This document shows positions 50,471-59,717 of a stretch of DNA of 64,000 nucleotides, piece by piece (position 1 is the stretch's first letter; each line of letters starts with the position of its first letter). The notes beneath the pieces are model-generated. The model did not search any database, was not told the origin of the DNA, and saw only the letters and a list, made by a program, of their open reading frames with translations. Made by a program: the position numbers and the translations under genes. The DNA is taken from positions 1 to 64,000 of the forward strand of contig JAUNPK010000012.1 in the NCBI GenBank assembly GCA_030536855.1, written 5' to 3'. This DNA is from Eubacteriales bacterium (GTDB lineage: Bacteria > Bacillota > Clostridia > Lachnospirales > Lachnospiraceae).

Positions 50471-53077
50471 TTATATGTCCTTATAGTTCTTTTTACTATC
50501 TCTTTCCACATTTTTTATCACGGCAACTGCCAGAACTGCTGCCATCATTAATAAGATCCACAACCTTACACTACTTTCATCGCCTGTTCCTGTCGCTTGT
50601 GTGGAAGCACTTGCTCCTTGGTCATTGTTGTTCTGATTTGAATTCACTTCAGCAAATGCGATTGCATATGTTGAAAAACGGTCTGTTGTAAATGAAACAG
50701 TTCCATCTTCATTTACTTTAGTTTCCAACGCCGTGATAGTACCATTATGATTTCTTAAAACTACATATTGCCCACCATTTACTTTTATATCTGACGGAAT
50801 CGCAACTGTAATTGTAATTGGTTCTTTCAACTGATGAAGTTCTCCGAGTTCTGTTTCATTTGCTTTTATCATAACAGATACATCTAATAACTGTATTCTT
50901 GCTGCTGTTCCGACTTCTTTTACAGCCTTTTCTGTAAACTCTGCAAGAATCTCTTTTTCTTCTGTTGTTTCAGCTGTTTTATCCTTAACTACAATATCAA
51001 TTTCCAATGCATGCCCCTCTTCAACTGCATTTTTTATCTTTAATGCAGTTTCTTCAGAGATAACACCATCTTTAACAAGTTTTGCTGCCGCTTCTGTATC
51101 GGTTGCGATAACTGTTGCCACTTCACTGACTTCTTTTTTCACAGACGTAAGAGATGCTTCTGTCTTTTCATCTTTCACAACAGTGACTTCCTTAACTTCT
51201 TCTTTATTGAGTTCATCTGATGTTAGTGAATTATCCGGTGTGTCCGCTCCAACACTAATTTCCGCTCCACAGTTGTTCACACATTTGCCACTTACAAACT
51301 TGTGTCCAAGTGAAGGAACTTCCTTACCTTCCTGAATGACAGCTCCACATACTGTACACACTTTGTCTCCTGAATAACCGTTTTCTGTGCAGGTTGCTTC
51401 TTTCACATTTACAAGCTTACCGCTGTGATTGCATGTACATTCATATACAGCCAATGTACCGGATACCTCATAGGCAGTAAGAAGAAGTGCATTTCCCGTT
51501 TTACTTTCTGAGGCAGGTACAAAGCACAATCCCTCCGGTGAAACATCTCCCTTGATAGCTTCATCAAATTCACGGGAATTCACATAATTGGCAAACTTTG
51601 TATTTGCAGGATCCGTAATATCATATACCATCACACCACCAATTCTTTCCATGGCAATAAAAGCATACGTCTTTCCGCCTATAGTACCGGTAACCACACT
51701 TTCAGGTTCCGGTCCTTTTTTACCGGAACGGTTATCAAGGCTTATCTTATCATTGGAAGCATTAAAATATTCAGGTAATTTTTCGGCAGTTACATCCTCA
51801 AACCCGCTGCCACTGTCAAACACAAGGTCTAAACCATTTGCAGTTACCTTATACATTGAGAAAGAGCGCCCACCGAATACATAATCATTCTTGCTGTCGA
51901 GTCCATCCCAATTCTCTGCGTTAAACCAGACAACCTTAGAACCCAGTATTACGTTTCCTGTCGGTGAGTTCTTTTCTTCATATTCGTTATTCAAACCTGT
52001 CCAGTCCTTACGGCTGTCCCCTTCGTTTGCTGTAAGAAGATAGATTTCACCACCTATTTCAGCAACCGATATGCCGTCAGGCATCTTAATTCCATACACA
52101 TTTTGATAATTTTTCAGCTCAATTGTGTCATTCTTTTCAAGATCAACCTTTGTTTCACCGTAGTTCTGGAATCCAAGAGGATATACATTTGTAAATTCTT
52201 TGGAAGCAATATTTAAGACTGCAACGGCATTTGCTTCCTGCAGGGATACATACGCAGTATTTCCTGCAACAGCTATGTACTCCGGCTCAAAATCAACAGA
52301 AGGCTGGCTGCCTTTCTGGACAAGCACGCCGGCGGATGTAAGTTCATCTCTCTTTGAATCAAAGCTGTCAAAGTATACAGACTGTGAAGTCATGCTGTTT
52401 CCAGCCGCGATTTTTATTATTGTAACAGAACCCTTTGGATCTGTACCTGTATTGCCAAGTCTTGGCTCTCCTTCATCTGCCGTAAGAATTGTATCATTGT
52501 CTGAAAATGTTACCATATCCGGCTGTACACCGACACCGACAATTGAAAGAAGTTCAAGAGAGCCGTCTGTTTTACATGAAAACAATGCAACAACACCATT
52601 TTTTTCGTAATCCTCTGCCTGAATTGCTACTGCAAGCTTGGTCTTATCAGGTGAAACTGCAACAGAGGTCATATCCCCATATGTAAATCCGTTTACCAAT
52701 GACTTTACATCATATTCAGTTCCGGCAAGAGTTTCTGTCTTCTCACCCTCCAGCTTTGCATTTAAATTAACAGCAATCAGTTTTCCCTTGACACCACTTA
52801 CCGCATAGGCATATCCGTTTGCTGAATTGTAAGTTACAATTTCAAGGCTACCGCCATCTTCATTCATTGCACCGGAGTTATAACGTCCTGCGAGTTCTAT
52901 CTGTAGAGCTCCCGTAGAATTGTAATATCCTTCTACACGGGTATCGCTGGCTTCTACCGGAGTATAGACCGGAGTATGGTCTTCAGCATAAACGGCTGAA
53001 ACCGTTGTAAGCATCATAACCAGCACCAGCATAATGCTCGCTATTCTTATTCTGCTCATTTTTCTTATTCGTTTCAT
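50471..53077 (-). CDS. Choice-of-anchor I beta-propeller surface protein
   Basis: 868 residues; ATG 53077 is best spaced from GGAGG (a second ATG at 53083 is 1 base from it). Signal peptide to about AVYAED. Residues 40-560 form a choice-of-anchor I propeller with SVAVSPDKTKLAVAIQ, TADEGEPRLG, LTANEGDSRKDW and PEPESVVTGTI. Two Cys/His repeats follow (CTENGYSGDKVCTVCG, LGHKFVSGKCVNNCG). A module ending FTTDRFSTYAIAF precedes ATGTGDESS, a membrane helix and a basic tail. Probably wall- or membrane-anchored; the propeller family is linked to phosphatase-like extracellular proteins, but no catalytic residues are certain. Confidence 0.8.
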   Translation of the reverse strand: MKRIRKMSRIRIASIMLVLVMMLTTVSAVYAEDHTPVYTPVEASDTRVEGYYNSTGALQIELAGRYNSGAMNEDGGSLEIVTYNSANGYAYAVSGVKGKLIAVNLNAKLEGEKTETLAGTEYDVKSLVNGFTYGDMTSVAVSPDKTKLAVAIQAEDYEKNGVVALFSCKTDGSLELLSIVGVGVQPDMVTFSDNDTILTADEGEPRLGNTGTDPKGSVTIIKIAAGNSMTSQSVYFDSFDSKRDELTSAGVLVQKGSQPSVDFEPEYIAVAGNTAYVSLQEANAVAVLNIASKEFTNVYPLGFQNYGETKVDLEKNDTIELKNYQNVYGIKMPDGISVAEIGGEIYLLTANEGDSRKDWTGLNNEYEEKNSPTGNVILGSKVVWFNAENWDGLDSKNDYVFGGRSFSMYKVTANGLDLVFDSGSGFEDVTAEKLPEYFNASNDKISLDNRSGKKGPEPESVVTGTIGGKTYAFIAMERIGGVMVYDITDPANTKFANYVNSREFDEAIKGDVSPEGLCFVPASESKTGNALLLTAYEVSGTLAVYECTCNHSGKLVNVKEATCTENGYSGDKVCTVCGAVIQEGKEVPSLGHKFVSGKCVNNCGAEISVGADTPDNSLTSDELNKEEVKEVTVVKDEKTEASLTSVKKEVSEVATVIATDTEAAAKLVKDGVISEETALKIKNAVEEGHALEIDIVVKDKTAETTEEKEILAEFTEKAVKEVGTAARIQLLDVSVMIKANETELGELHQLKEPITITVAIPSDIKVNGGQYVVLRNHNGTITALETKVNEDGTVSFTTDRFSTYAIAFAEVNSNQNNNDQGASASTQATGTGDESSVRLWILLMMAAVLAVAVIKNVERDSKKNYKDI

Positions 53078-53329
53078 TTTCATTCCTCCATATTATTCTG
53101 TACCATATTCCGGTACATTCATATTCCTATAGTTACACGGACGAAGATGATTATAAGAAAGCATTGTAAACTCTACTACTACAAGGCTGTAAAATATATG
53201 TAAAATACAATTTTACAGGTATAACTTTATTTTACAGAAGAATAACACAAGTTTTACATAATTATGATGTTTCTAGTTTCAGAAAGAAATTATAATAAAG
53301 TTTGAAAATCGTAGGAAAAGGAGTTATAT

Positions 53330-54160
53330 ATGCCATCAACTTATGCACATTATCGGATAGGACAGGAAGTAAGAAATAATCTTGGCAAGTCGGAAAAGAA
53401 AGTAGTTGAAGAATATCCGGAGTTGTTTCTGATTGGTTTGCACGGACCGGATATTCTATTTTATTTTAGTCCGCTTTTCAGTAATCAGGTTAACCAGATT
53501 GGGTATACAATGCATGGAAGACCCGGAAAGGATTTTTTTAAGAATGCAGCCGAAGTCATAAAGCAGCATCCGGGAAATGATGCTTATTTGTCTTACGTGT
53601 ATGGTTTCATATGTCATTTTGCACTGGATGAGACCTGCCACGGATATATTGATGAAAAAATTGCAGCCAGTGGCATCAGTCACACGGAGATAGAAGTGGA
53701 ATTTGACAGAATGCTGATGATAAGGGATGGATATGATCCCATAAGGCACAGGCTTACGGAGCATATTGTCCCTTCAATGGAAAATGCGGAGGTGATACAG
53801 GCTTTTTTCCAAGGGGTAGACAGTGTGCAGGTTTGCAAGGCTTTGAAGGGAATGATAAAAAATAACAATCTGCTGATTGCTCCTTCTAAGGTAAAACGTT
53901 TATTGATTAATGCGCTTTTGACTGTGACAGGAAATTATAAAGAAATGCATGGACTTATAGTAAATTATCAGAAAAATCCCCTATGTGATGACAGTACCAG
54001 GAAACTATGGTTCTTATATCAGGAGGCGAAAGAGTTAGCCGTATTGTTGATTCATAAATATCAAGGTTATCTGGAAGGTAGTGAGAATTTAAATGAAATA
54101 TACAATTATACATTTGGGTCACAACTAACAGAGGAAGGGGAGAACAAATATGCGATTTAA
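53330..54160 (+). CDS. Zinc-dependent phospholipase C-like protein (ZnPLC)
   Basis: 276 residues. MPSTYAHYRIGQEV, LIGLHGPDILFYF, YGFICHFALDETCHGYID: His/Asp metal ligands spaced as in the ZnPLC family. No signal peptide, so a cytosolic or poorly exported member of unknown substrate. Start behind AAAAGGAG. Overlaps the MFS gene by 11 bases. Confidence 0.85.
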   Translation: MPSTYAHYRIGQEVRNNLGKSEKKVVEEYPELFLIGLHGPDILFYFSPLFSNQVNQIGYTMHGRPGKDFFKNAAEVIKQHPGNDAYLSYVYGFICHFALDETCHGYIDEKIAASGISHTEIEVEFDRMLMIRDGYDPIRHRLTEHIVPSMENAEVIQAFFQGVDSVQVCKALKGMIKNNNLLIAPSKVKRLLINALLTVTGNYKEMHGLIVNYQKNPLCDDSTRKLWFLYQEAKELAVLLIHKYQGYLEGSENLNEIYNYTFGSQLTEEGENKYAI

Positions 54161-55406
54161 ATTGACGAAGGAAGAAAAAAACTGGGTACTGTACGACGTG
54201 GGAAATTCTGCTTTTATGCTTTTAATATCTACAATCATGCCCATTTATTTTAACTATCTGGCAGGGAATGCAGGACTGTCGGATGTGGATTATATGGCGT
54301 ACTGGGGATATGCATCTTCTATTGCTACCCTGGTTGTAGCTTTGATGGGACCAATATGCGGCACCATGGCAGATACAAAGGGATATAAAAAGCCAATATT
54401 TACAATATCTCTTGTGGTGGGTGCAGTGGGCTGTATTAGTCTGGGATTTGCAAAAAATTGGTTCCTGTTTCTGATAATTTATATTATTGCCAAAATTGGA
54501 TATTCGGGAAGTCTGATTTTTTATGATTCCATGCTTTCCGATGTCACCAAAACAGAGCGGATGGATAATGTGTCCTCACAAGGATATGCGTGGGGATATA
54601 TAGGAAGCTGCGTTCCTTTTATCATTTCTCTTGTAATTGTACTTGGTTCCAACGTTATCGGAATATCCATGGAGACGGCCATGACAATCGCTTTTGCAAT
54701 CACAGCAGCCTGGTGGATTTTCATGACACTGCCTTTATTAAAGACTTACCAACAAAAATACTATGTGGAGAAGAAGCCTAATGCGATAAAAGAGAGCTTT
54801 TTAAGACTTGTAAGAACTTTTCAAAATGTACGCAAGGAGAAAAAGGTGTTCTTATTCTTGTTGGCATTTTTTTTCTACATTGACGGTGTCTATACCATTA
54901 TTGATATGGCAACTGCTTATGGCTCAGCTCTCGGACTTGACAGCACGGGGCTTCTGCTGGCACTTCTGTTAACACAGTTTGTGGCATTTCCCTTTGCTAT
55001 TATATTTGGAAGGCTGGCACAGAAATATGCAGCAGAAAAGCTGATTATGATATGTATTGTGGCGTATTTTTGCATTGCGGTTTTTGCGATTTTTCTTTCT
55101 ACGCAGCTACAGTTCTGGATTCTGGCTATCTTTGTGGGGATATTCCAGGGCGGCATACAGGCACTGTCACGTTCTTACTTTACAAAAATCATTCCGGCGA
55201 ATCAGTCAGGAGAGTATTTTGGTCTCATGGATATATGCGGTAAAGGTGCCTCCTTTATGGGAACAACGGTAGTCAGTGTGGTTTCTCAGCTGACAGGGAG
55301 CGTCAACAAGGGTGTGGGGATGATTTCCCTTATGTTTGTGATAGGAATTCTATTGTTCAGATACGCCGTGAGGGTAGAAGGCACTAAAGACAGTGAGGAA
55401 GCCTGA
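54150..55406 (+). CDS. MFS transporter, UMF1/Atg22-like
   Basis: 418 residues with 12 helices. The family N-terminus is KNWVLYDVGNSAFMLLIS; loop 2-3 is GTMADTKGYKKP. A UMF1 (Atg22/BtlA-like) permease. Flanked by two ZnPLC-like genes in one operon, suggesting export or uptake of a lipid-derived or related small molecule (inference). Confidence 0.88.
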   Translation: MRFKLTKEEKNWVLYDVGNSAFMLLISTIMPIYFNYLAGNAGLSDVDYMAYWGYASSIATLVVALMGPICGTMADTKGYKKPIFTISLVVGAVGCISLGFAKNWFLFLIIYIIAKIGYSGSLIFYDSMLSDVTKTERMDNVSSQGYAWGYIGSCVPFIISLVIVLGSNVIGISMETAMTIAFAITAAWWIFMTLPLLKTYQQKYYVEKKPNAIKESFLRLVRTFQNVRKEKKVFLFLLAFFFYIDGVYTIIDMATAYGSALGLDSTGLLLALLLTQFVAFPFAIIFGRLAQKYAAEKLIMICIVAYFCIAVFAIFLSTQLQFWILAIFVGIFQGGIQALSRSYFTKIIPANQSGEYFGLMDICGKGASFMGTTVVSVVSQLTGSVNKGVGMISLMFVIGILLFRYAVRVEGTKDSEEA

Positions 55407-55454
55407 AATCGGAACACAGACACAAGATAGTTTTAAGTTTATGAGGAGGCTGGA

Positions 55455-56045
55455 ATGAACAAGAAAAGCCATCTGTTTGTTACAGGAAAAATTGCAGAGT
55501 GCCTACCGAAAAGAGACAGAAGATGGTTGTTGCTAGGAAGTATCTTGCCGGATATTCTTTTCTATACCTATTTAAAAGGGCATACCTGGGAAAGTTCCTT
55601 TGAGAATATCAGCAAAAAGATGTACAAGCTGGGAAGGAATGGAAGGAATAACAGATATTCGTATCTGATGCTTGGATATATGCTCCACTATGTGGAGAAT
55701 TTTTATACGCTTGCGCACAACCCGGTCTTTGAAGGGAATCTGTCGGAGCATATCATGTATGAGAGAAAATTGTCAGAATATTTAAGCGAGAGAAACTATT
55801 TATTTTCTGTGAAAGAAGACAATAAAATGTCCATAACGGCAATGGTGGAATATTTAAAAAAAAGTCATAAGACATATCTGGAACAGGCTGGTGATTTTGA
55901 AACAGACGTCCGATATATCTATGCTACAGCAGAAGCGGTAAGCGGCTGTCTGCTGCGGGCAATTGAGTTAAACAGCAGTGTAAATGATGGAGTGGACGGT
56001 ATCCCTGTGTATGCAATTTCGGATTGTCAGAAGGTCAGATTATAA
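55455..56045 (+). CDS. ZnPLC-like protein (short)
   Basis: 196 residues: KSHLFVTGKIAECLPK, WLLLGSILPDILFYTYL, YLMLGYMLHYVENFYTLAHN, with His and Asp ligands matching the ZnPLC fold at about two-thirds of usual length. Strong GAGGAGG. Its last 11 bases overlap the convergent RNA-ligase gene. Confidence 0.75.
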   Translation: MNKKSHLFVTGKIAECLPKRDRRWLLLGSILPDILFYTYLKGHTWESSFENISKKMYKLGRNGRNNRYSYLMLGYMLHYVENFYTLAHNPVFEGNLSEHIMYERKLSEYLSERNYLFSVKEDNKMSITAMVEYLKKSHKTYLEQAGDFETDVRYIYATAEAVSGCLLRAIELNSSVNDGVDGIPVYAISDCQKVRL

Positions 56046-56586
56046 GCGTATATCTGTATTCCGGCATAACTCCCTTCGTATCCTTTAATCCGATACTTAC
56101 AACCTCTGCCTCAAAACGCTTAAAATTAGCAAATAAATTACCAAATGCCAGATTCATTTGAGCCTCACTAAGTCCCTTAGCTATACTTATGTGAGGCGTC
56201 CAATTACCCGGCTTATATTCATCTGCCATCTTCTCATTCATCATTAATTCATTGGCCTGTCTGTTTATATCAATAAGATAATCGTTCAAAACCGGTTGAA
56301 GAAATAGGACATGCGGTTTAAAACATCCTATACTACATATATCAACCCTGCCACTTCCTAAATTATTCATCTCAGTCTTCATTTTCAACCCGCTATTAAT
56401 ACGTGAATATATGCTTTCTTGTGATATTCCCGGTTCATTCAACGGTTCATCAACAGCAATTGTAATATGCGGTTCTATCTCCTTGTCCAGCATAAATGTA
56501 TTGCCGCTACCCACAGCCACATTCTTGATAAGCTTTGCGAGATACTCTCTACTTATGTCATCAAAATATAACGATATGTGATACAT
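56035..56586 (-). CDS. 2'-5' RNA ligase / cyclic phosphodiesterase family
   Basis: 183 residues. Two HxT/S motifs, EPHITIAV (near 45) and TPHISIAK (near 135), define the 2H phosphoesterase fold. Acts on cyclic phosphates or 2'-5' bonds in RNA or nucleotides. Start behind TAGGAG, just past the palindromic repeat at 56618. Confidence 0.88.
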   Translation of the reverse strand: MYHISLYFDDISREYLAKLIKNVAVGSGNTFMLDKEIEPHITIAVDEPLNEPGISQESIYSRINSGLKMKTEMNNLGSGRVDICSIGCFKPHVLFLQPVLNDYLIDINRQANELMMNEKMADEYKPGNWTPHISIAKGLSEAQMNLAFGNLFANFKRFEAEVVSIGLKDTKGVMPEYRYTLII

Positions 56587-56617
56587 ACTATTCTCCTACT
56601 TTAACTGTAGCTTCTTT

Positions 56618-56706
56618 AGGTGGTGGGGGTCAGACCCCATTAAAAATTTATAAACTTTTTGGGGAAAAATTTATAAAATTTTTATGGGGTCTGACCCCCA
56701 CCACCT
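56618..56706. repeat. GGGGTCAGACCCC palindrome, full copy
   Basis: 89 bp. Its outer 21-bp arms are perfect inverted repeats (AGGTGGTGGGGGTCAGACCC and onwards at 56618-56638, mirrored at 56686-56706). The inner part is AT-rich (TTTATAAA on both sides). It starts right at the stop of the thioesterase gene and ends 31 bases from the start of the RNA-ligase gene, so it probably terminates the former. Confidence 0.88.
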
Positions 56707-57114
56707 TTACGATACCAATGACAATAGCTTTTCATTAAACTCTGGGAACTGTTTTGATAAACGTATAGGTCTTCCGTTTTGGTCCAGAAAACAATGGGAA
56801 GAATTAGCTTCACATACAACTTTTCCATCCTTATTTTTCATTTCATAGTGAAGCACAAGCTTAATCCCTTTGAACTCAGTTACTGACACATCAATCAGAA
56901 TCTCATCTGAAAATGTAGTGGTGTTCTTATATTGACAGTCAACGCTCACTACCGGAGAAATAATACCCAGCTCCTCCAGCTTTGCATAATCCCAGCCGAT
57001 TTGTTGAAGATAATCAACTCTGGCTTCCTCCATCCATCTGATATAATTTGAATGATGAGTAATCCCCATCTTATCTGTTTCATAATATTGAACAATATGC
57101 TTATATGCTCTCAT
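56707..57114 (-). CDS. Acyl-CoA thioesterase (4HBT/YbgC-like)
   Basis: 135 residues. YYETDKMGITHHSNYIRWME carries the catalytic Asp and HotDog helix; the C-terminus is GRPIRLSKQFPEF. Hydrolyses acyl-CoA thioesters in the cytosol. GAGGAGGGAAT before the ATG. Confidence 0.9.
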   Translation of the reverse strand: MRAYKHIVQYYETDKMGITHHSNYIRWMEEARVDYLQQIGWDYAKLEELGIISPVVSVDCQYKNTTTFSDEILIDVSVTEFKGIKLVLHYEMKNKDGKVVCEANSSHCFLDQNGRPIRLSKQFPEFNEKLLSLVS

Positions 57115-57295
57115 ATTCCCTCCTCAATTCCCAAGAATAGCTTATTTATCTTCTTATGGATTTTATTATTCATATCTGCAAAGGTTTTCATTTTTTCGTA
57201 CCCATAGACTGTATTATACATCTTTTTATGGATTGTTACATACAAAAAATGCTATAATAACTTCACCAAGCCGTTTTAAGAAAGGATTTTTTGTC

Positions 57296-57916
57296 ATGAA
57301 AAAAAGATATGTACTACTCTGCATGTTGGTTCTCTTAATGGGAATTGTTCTCACCGGATGTAACAAGCAAACTTCTGATAACTCAACTTCTGCTGCTGAA
57401 TCTGTGGAAATTCTGTCGGGAAAACATCACATTTCCATTGAAGTGGAAAATTACGGCACTATCAGCGCCGAACTTGATGCTGATGTCGCTCCTATAACAG
57501 TTACCAATTTTGTTAATCTCGCAAATTCCGGTTTCTATGATGGTTTGACTTTTCACAGAATAATTGATGGATTTATGATTCAGGGTGGAGATCCTGACGG
57601 TAACGGAACCGGAGGCTCAGATGAGAAAATAAAAGGTGAATTTAGGCTAAATGGCGTTGAAAACAATATCAGCCATGTAAGAGGAACTATCTCAATGGCT
57701 CGCTCAAGCAGCTACAACTCTGCCAGCTCTCAGTTTTTTATTATGCAAAAAGATACACCAAGTCTTGATGGTCAATATGCAGCATTTGGCAAAGTAACCG
57801 ACGGCATGGATATCGTTGACAAGATCTGTAAGGATGCCAAGGCTACTAATCAAAACGGTGTTATTACAGATAAATCCAAACAACCTGTTATAACTAAGAT
57901 TAGGGTTATTGACTGA
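57296..57916 (+). CDS. Cyclophilin-type peptidyl-prolyl isomerase, lipoprotein
   Basis: 206 residues; ATG 57296 behind AAAGGA. Lipoprotein signal ending LMGIVLTGCNKQ. Cyclophilin core FHRIIDGFMIQGGDPDGNGT, SMARSSSYNSASSQFFI, GQYAAFGKVTDGMD. Extracytoplasmic prolyl isomerase anchored in the membrane, assisting folding of exported proteins. Confidence 0.93.
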   Translation: MKKRYVLLCMLVLLMGIVLTGCNKQTSDNSTSAAESVEILSGKHHISIEVENYGTISAELDADVAPITVTNFVNLANSGFYDGLTFHRIIDGFMIQGGDPDGNGTGGSDEKIKGEFRLNGVENNISHVRGTISMARSSSYNSASSQFFIMQKDTPSLDGQYAAFGKVTDGMDIVDKICKDAKATNQNGVITDKSKQPVITKIRVID

Positions 57917-57955
57917 CAGCGTATGAGGATATTGTAAAATAATAATATATAAAAT

Positions 57956-58015
57956 GAGACCCCGTTTTATCTCTTTGCCTTATGGCCAGAGATATTTTGG
58001 GGTCTCCTTTTTTTA
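57956..58015. terminator. Bidirectional terminator between convergent genes
   Basis: GAGACCCC...GGGGTCTC with inner ATCTCT/AGAGAT and GCC/GGC pairs, then CTTTTTTT on the plus strand and TTTTATA on the minus strand. Confidence 0.88.
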
Positions 58016-58017
58016 CT

Positions 58018-58662
58018 CTAATTCAAACATAATCCTTCCATTAAATCTCCTAACGTATATGATAATCTCTCCTGCTTATCACTCTTTAAAGTTTCGTAAA
58101 TCGGTATTAATTTATAATCCGGTTCAAGTTGCAGTTTCTTAAATAAGCTTGCTGTATTGTAAGCATCATCAAATCCGTTGTGTTCACCACCTTCACTTTT
58201 AATACCTGACATATACAAAGCCTCACACAATGAATATGACCTCTTTTCCTTAAGCTTATTTGAAAAAATTTTCTGGCAGTCTATCCAATTTTTCAAATAA
58301 TTATCAATACCATCTATCGCAATTCCCTTTATTTCCAATTCCTTTCGAATCTGGTATTTATCTGAATCACTCCATGATACCATTATAGTATCCTGGGGAA
58401 GCCATTCAAAGAATTTATTCACAGCTTCCGTAACATAAGGAGCATCCTTTAAATCATCATTACTTATCCCCGTCAATTCATATATATAATCGTTTACATA
58501 GCCATATTCCGGTTTAACAAATGTATCAAACAAATCAACCACTTCATACTCACTGTTTAACAACGTAGCTCCAATTTGAATAATTTCAGTTCTAAGATTT
58601 ATCTTAGCATTAAACTTAGGAATCTGGCACATTTCCAAATCTATAATTGCATAGTTACTCAT
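58018..58662 (-). CDS. 3'-5' exonuclease (DEDDh, KapD-like)
   Basis: 214 residues; ATG 58662 is 7 bases from GGAGG. Exo I AIIDLEMCQ; Exo II region MVSWSDSDKYQ; Exo III EHNGFDDAYNTA (His-x4-Asp), all DEDDh features. Probably an RNA/DNA trimming exonuclease; relatives include the KinA-pathway inhibitor KapD. Confidence 0.87.
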   Translation of the reverse strand: MSNYAIIDLEMCQIPKFNAKINLRTEIIQIGATLLNSEYEVVDLFDTFVKPEYGYVNDYIYELTGISNDDLKDAPYVTEAVNKFFEWLPQDTIMVSWSDSDKYQIRKELEIKGIAIDGIDNYLKNWIDCQKIFSNKLKEKRSYSLCEALYMSGIKSEGGEHNGFDDAYNTASLFKKLQLEPDYKLIPIYETLKSDKQERLSYTLGDLMEGLCLN

Positions 58663-58772
58663 ACGCATTCCTCCTTTAATTATTAAAATTCTGTATTTTA
58701 TTAAAGTTGTAGGTTCCTTGTAGTTAAAGAGTATCATAGCACCTGTCCAATAAAACAGACTCTAATTAAAAG

Positions 58773-58846
58773 CCCCGGTTATGACTCTGTTCAGTTGACC
58801 GCTTTCGGTTAACTGATGACTCTCATACCGGGGAATGGGATTTTTT
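58773..58846. terminator. Long hairpin with T tails on both strands
   Basis: CCCCGGT (58773-58779) pairs with ACCGGGG (58827-58833); an inner stem TCAGTTGACCG/CGGTTAACTGA closes on CTTT. Plus-strand tail TTTTTT (58841-58846); minus-strand tail CTTTTAATT. It probably ends the ncRNA transcript from 58966, or is itself part of it. Confidence 0.6.
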
Positions 58847-58861
58847 GATTTAATATTCTAT

Positions 58862-58966
58862 ATAATAAAAGCCATCAGCTACCGCGAGTTCTACGGGAAA
58901 AATAATGTGATTGAACCTAGACTCCGGTAGTACTGCTTTCGCAGCACCCCTCCTAGGACTGATAGC
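58862..58966 (-). ncRNA. Unidentified structured RNA, about 105 nt
   Basis: Starts at the position predicted by a perfect sigma-A promoter. Its 5' end GCTATCAG pairs with CTGATGGC (58871-58878), which is followed by TTTTATT. Inside are CCTAG/CTAGG and a GNRA-capped hairpin GTGCTGC-GAAA-GCAGTAC, then CCCGTAGAACTCGCGGTAG. No reading frame of note. I cannot place it in a known class; 6S RNA is conceivable but it is shorter than usual. Confidence 0.6.
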
Positions 58967-58972
58967 AAACAT

Positions 58973-59001
58973 ATTATATTACATTAAAGTTCTGTCCTCA
59001 A
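58973..59001 (-). promoter_or_regulatory. Sigma-A promoter of the structured RNA
   Basis: TTGAGG (58996-59001), 17-base spacer, TATAAT (58973-58978) on the minus strand; the expected start falls on the first base of the closing stem (58966). Confidence 0.8.
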
Positions 59002-59035
59002 TAAGATTTCTCAAATTAACTCATATTCGAACATC

Positions 59036-59668
59036 TCATCCTTTCCTGACATAAGGATTGTACATTCTCTCATGTTCAAGTGTAGTTTCTTCCCTGTGTC
59101 CTGTTAACACCTTATAATCACCGGTAAAATCTTTCATCATTTTGTTAATAGATTCCACCAACAATTCCTCATTACCTCCTGGAAGTGTAGTTTTTCCGTG
59201 CTTTTCAAAGAGCAATGTATCCCCTGAAAATATAACATCATCCATAACAATAGCCATTGAACCATCTGTATGTCCCGGCATTCCGTAAAATAAAAATGAT
59301 AAATCTCCCAGATTAATAACATCTCCATGAGATATAAGAATGTCCGGTTTAACAGCCTTATAAGGAATTGTCACATATGGTCTTTCATTAATCAATTCTT
59401 CATCCTCAAGCCTGTATGCATCAATCTTTGAAATCACAACCGGCACATTAAAATGTTCCTTAACTTCTTTCAACGCTAATATATGATCAGTATGCCCATG
59501 GGTTATAAAAATGTATTTTAAATTCAGATTCTGCTCCTCAATGGCATCAATTATCTTATCCGCTTCATCTGCCGGATCAATAAGAACAGCATCATTAACC
59601 AAATTAGAAACGATATATACATTTGTTATGCATGCTCCAAGAACCAGTTTTGTTATCTTATATCTCAT
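59036..59668 (-). CDS. MBL-fold hydrolase (glyoxalase II-like)
   Basis: 210 residues. Metal motif ITHGHTDHILAL, then GMPGHTDGSMAI, FSGDTLLFEKHG and LTGHREETT: the glyoxalase II-like MBL fold with two metal sites. Hydrolyses a thioester or lactone in the cytosol. The structured RNA lies immediately downstream on the same strand but has its own promoter inside this gene's 3' flank. Confidence 0.9.
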   Translation of the reverse strand: MRYKITKLVLGACITNVYIVSNLVNDAVLIDPADEADKIIDAIEEQNLNLKYIFITHGHTDHILALKEVKEHFNVPVVISKIDAYRLEDEELINERPYVTIPYKAVKPDILISHGDVINLGDLSFLFYGMPGHTDGSMAIVMDDVIFSGDTLLFEKHGKTTLPGGNEELLVESINKMMKDFTGDYKVLTGHREETTLEHERMYNPYVRKG

Positions 59669-59717
59669 ATCTAAGGTACATTCTTCCTTTCTTAAATTCT
59701 CAAATTTTCAAAGAAAT

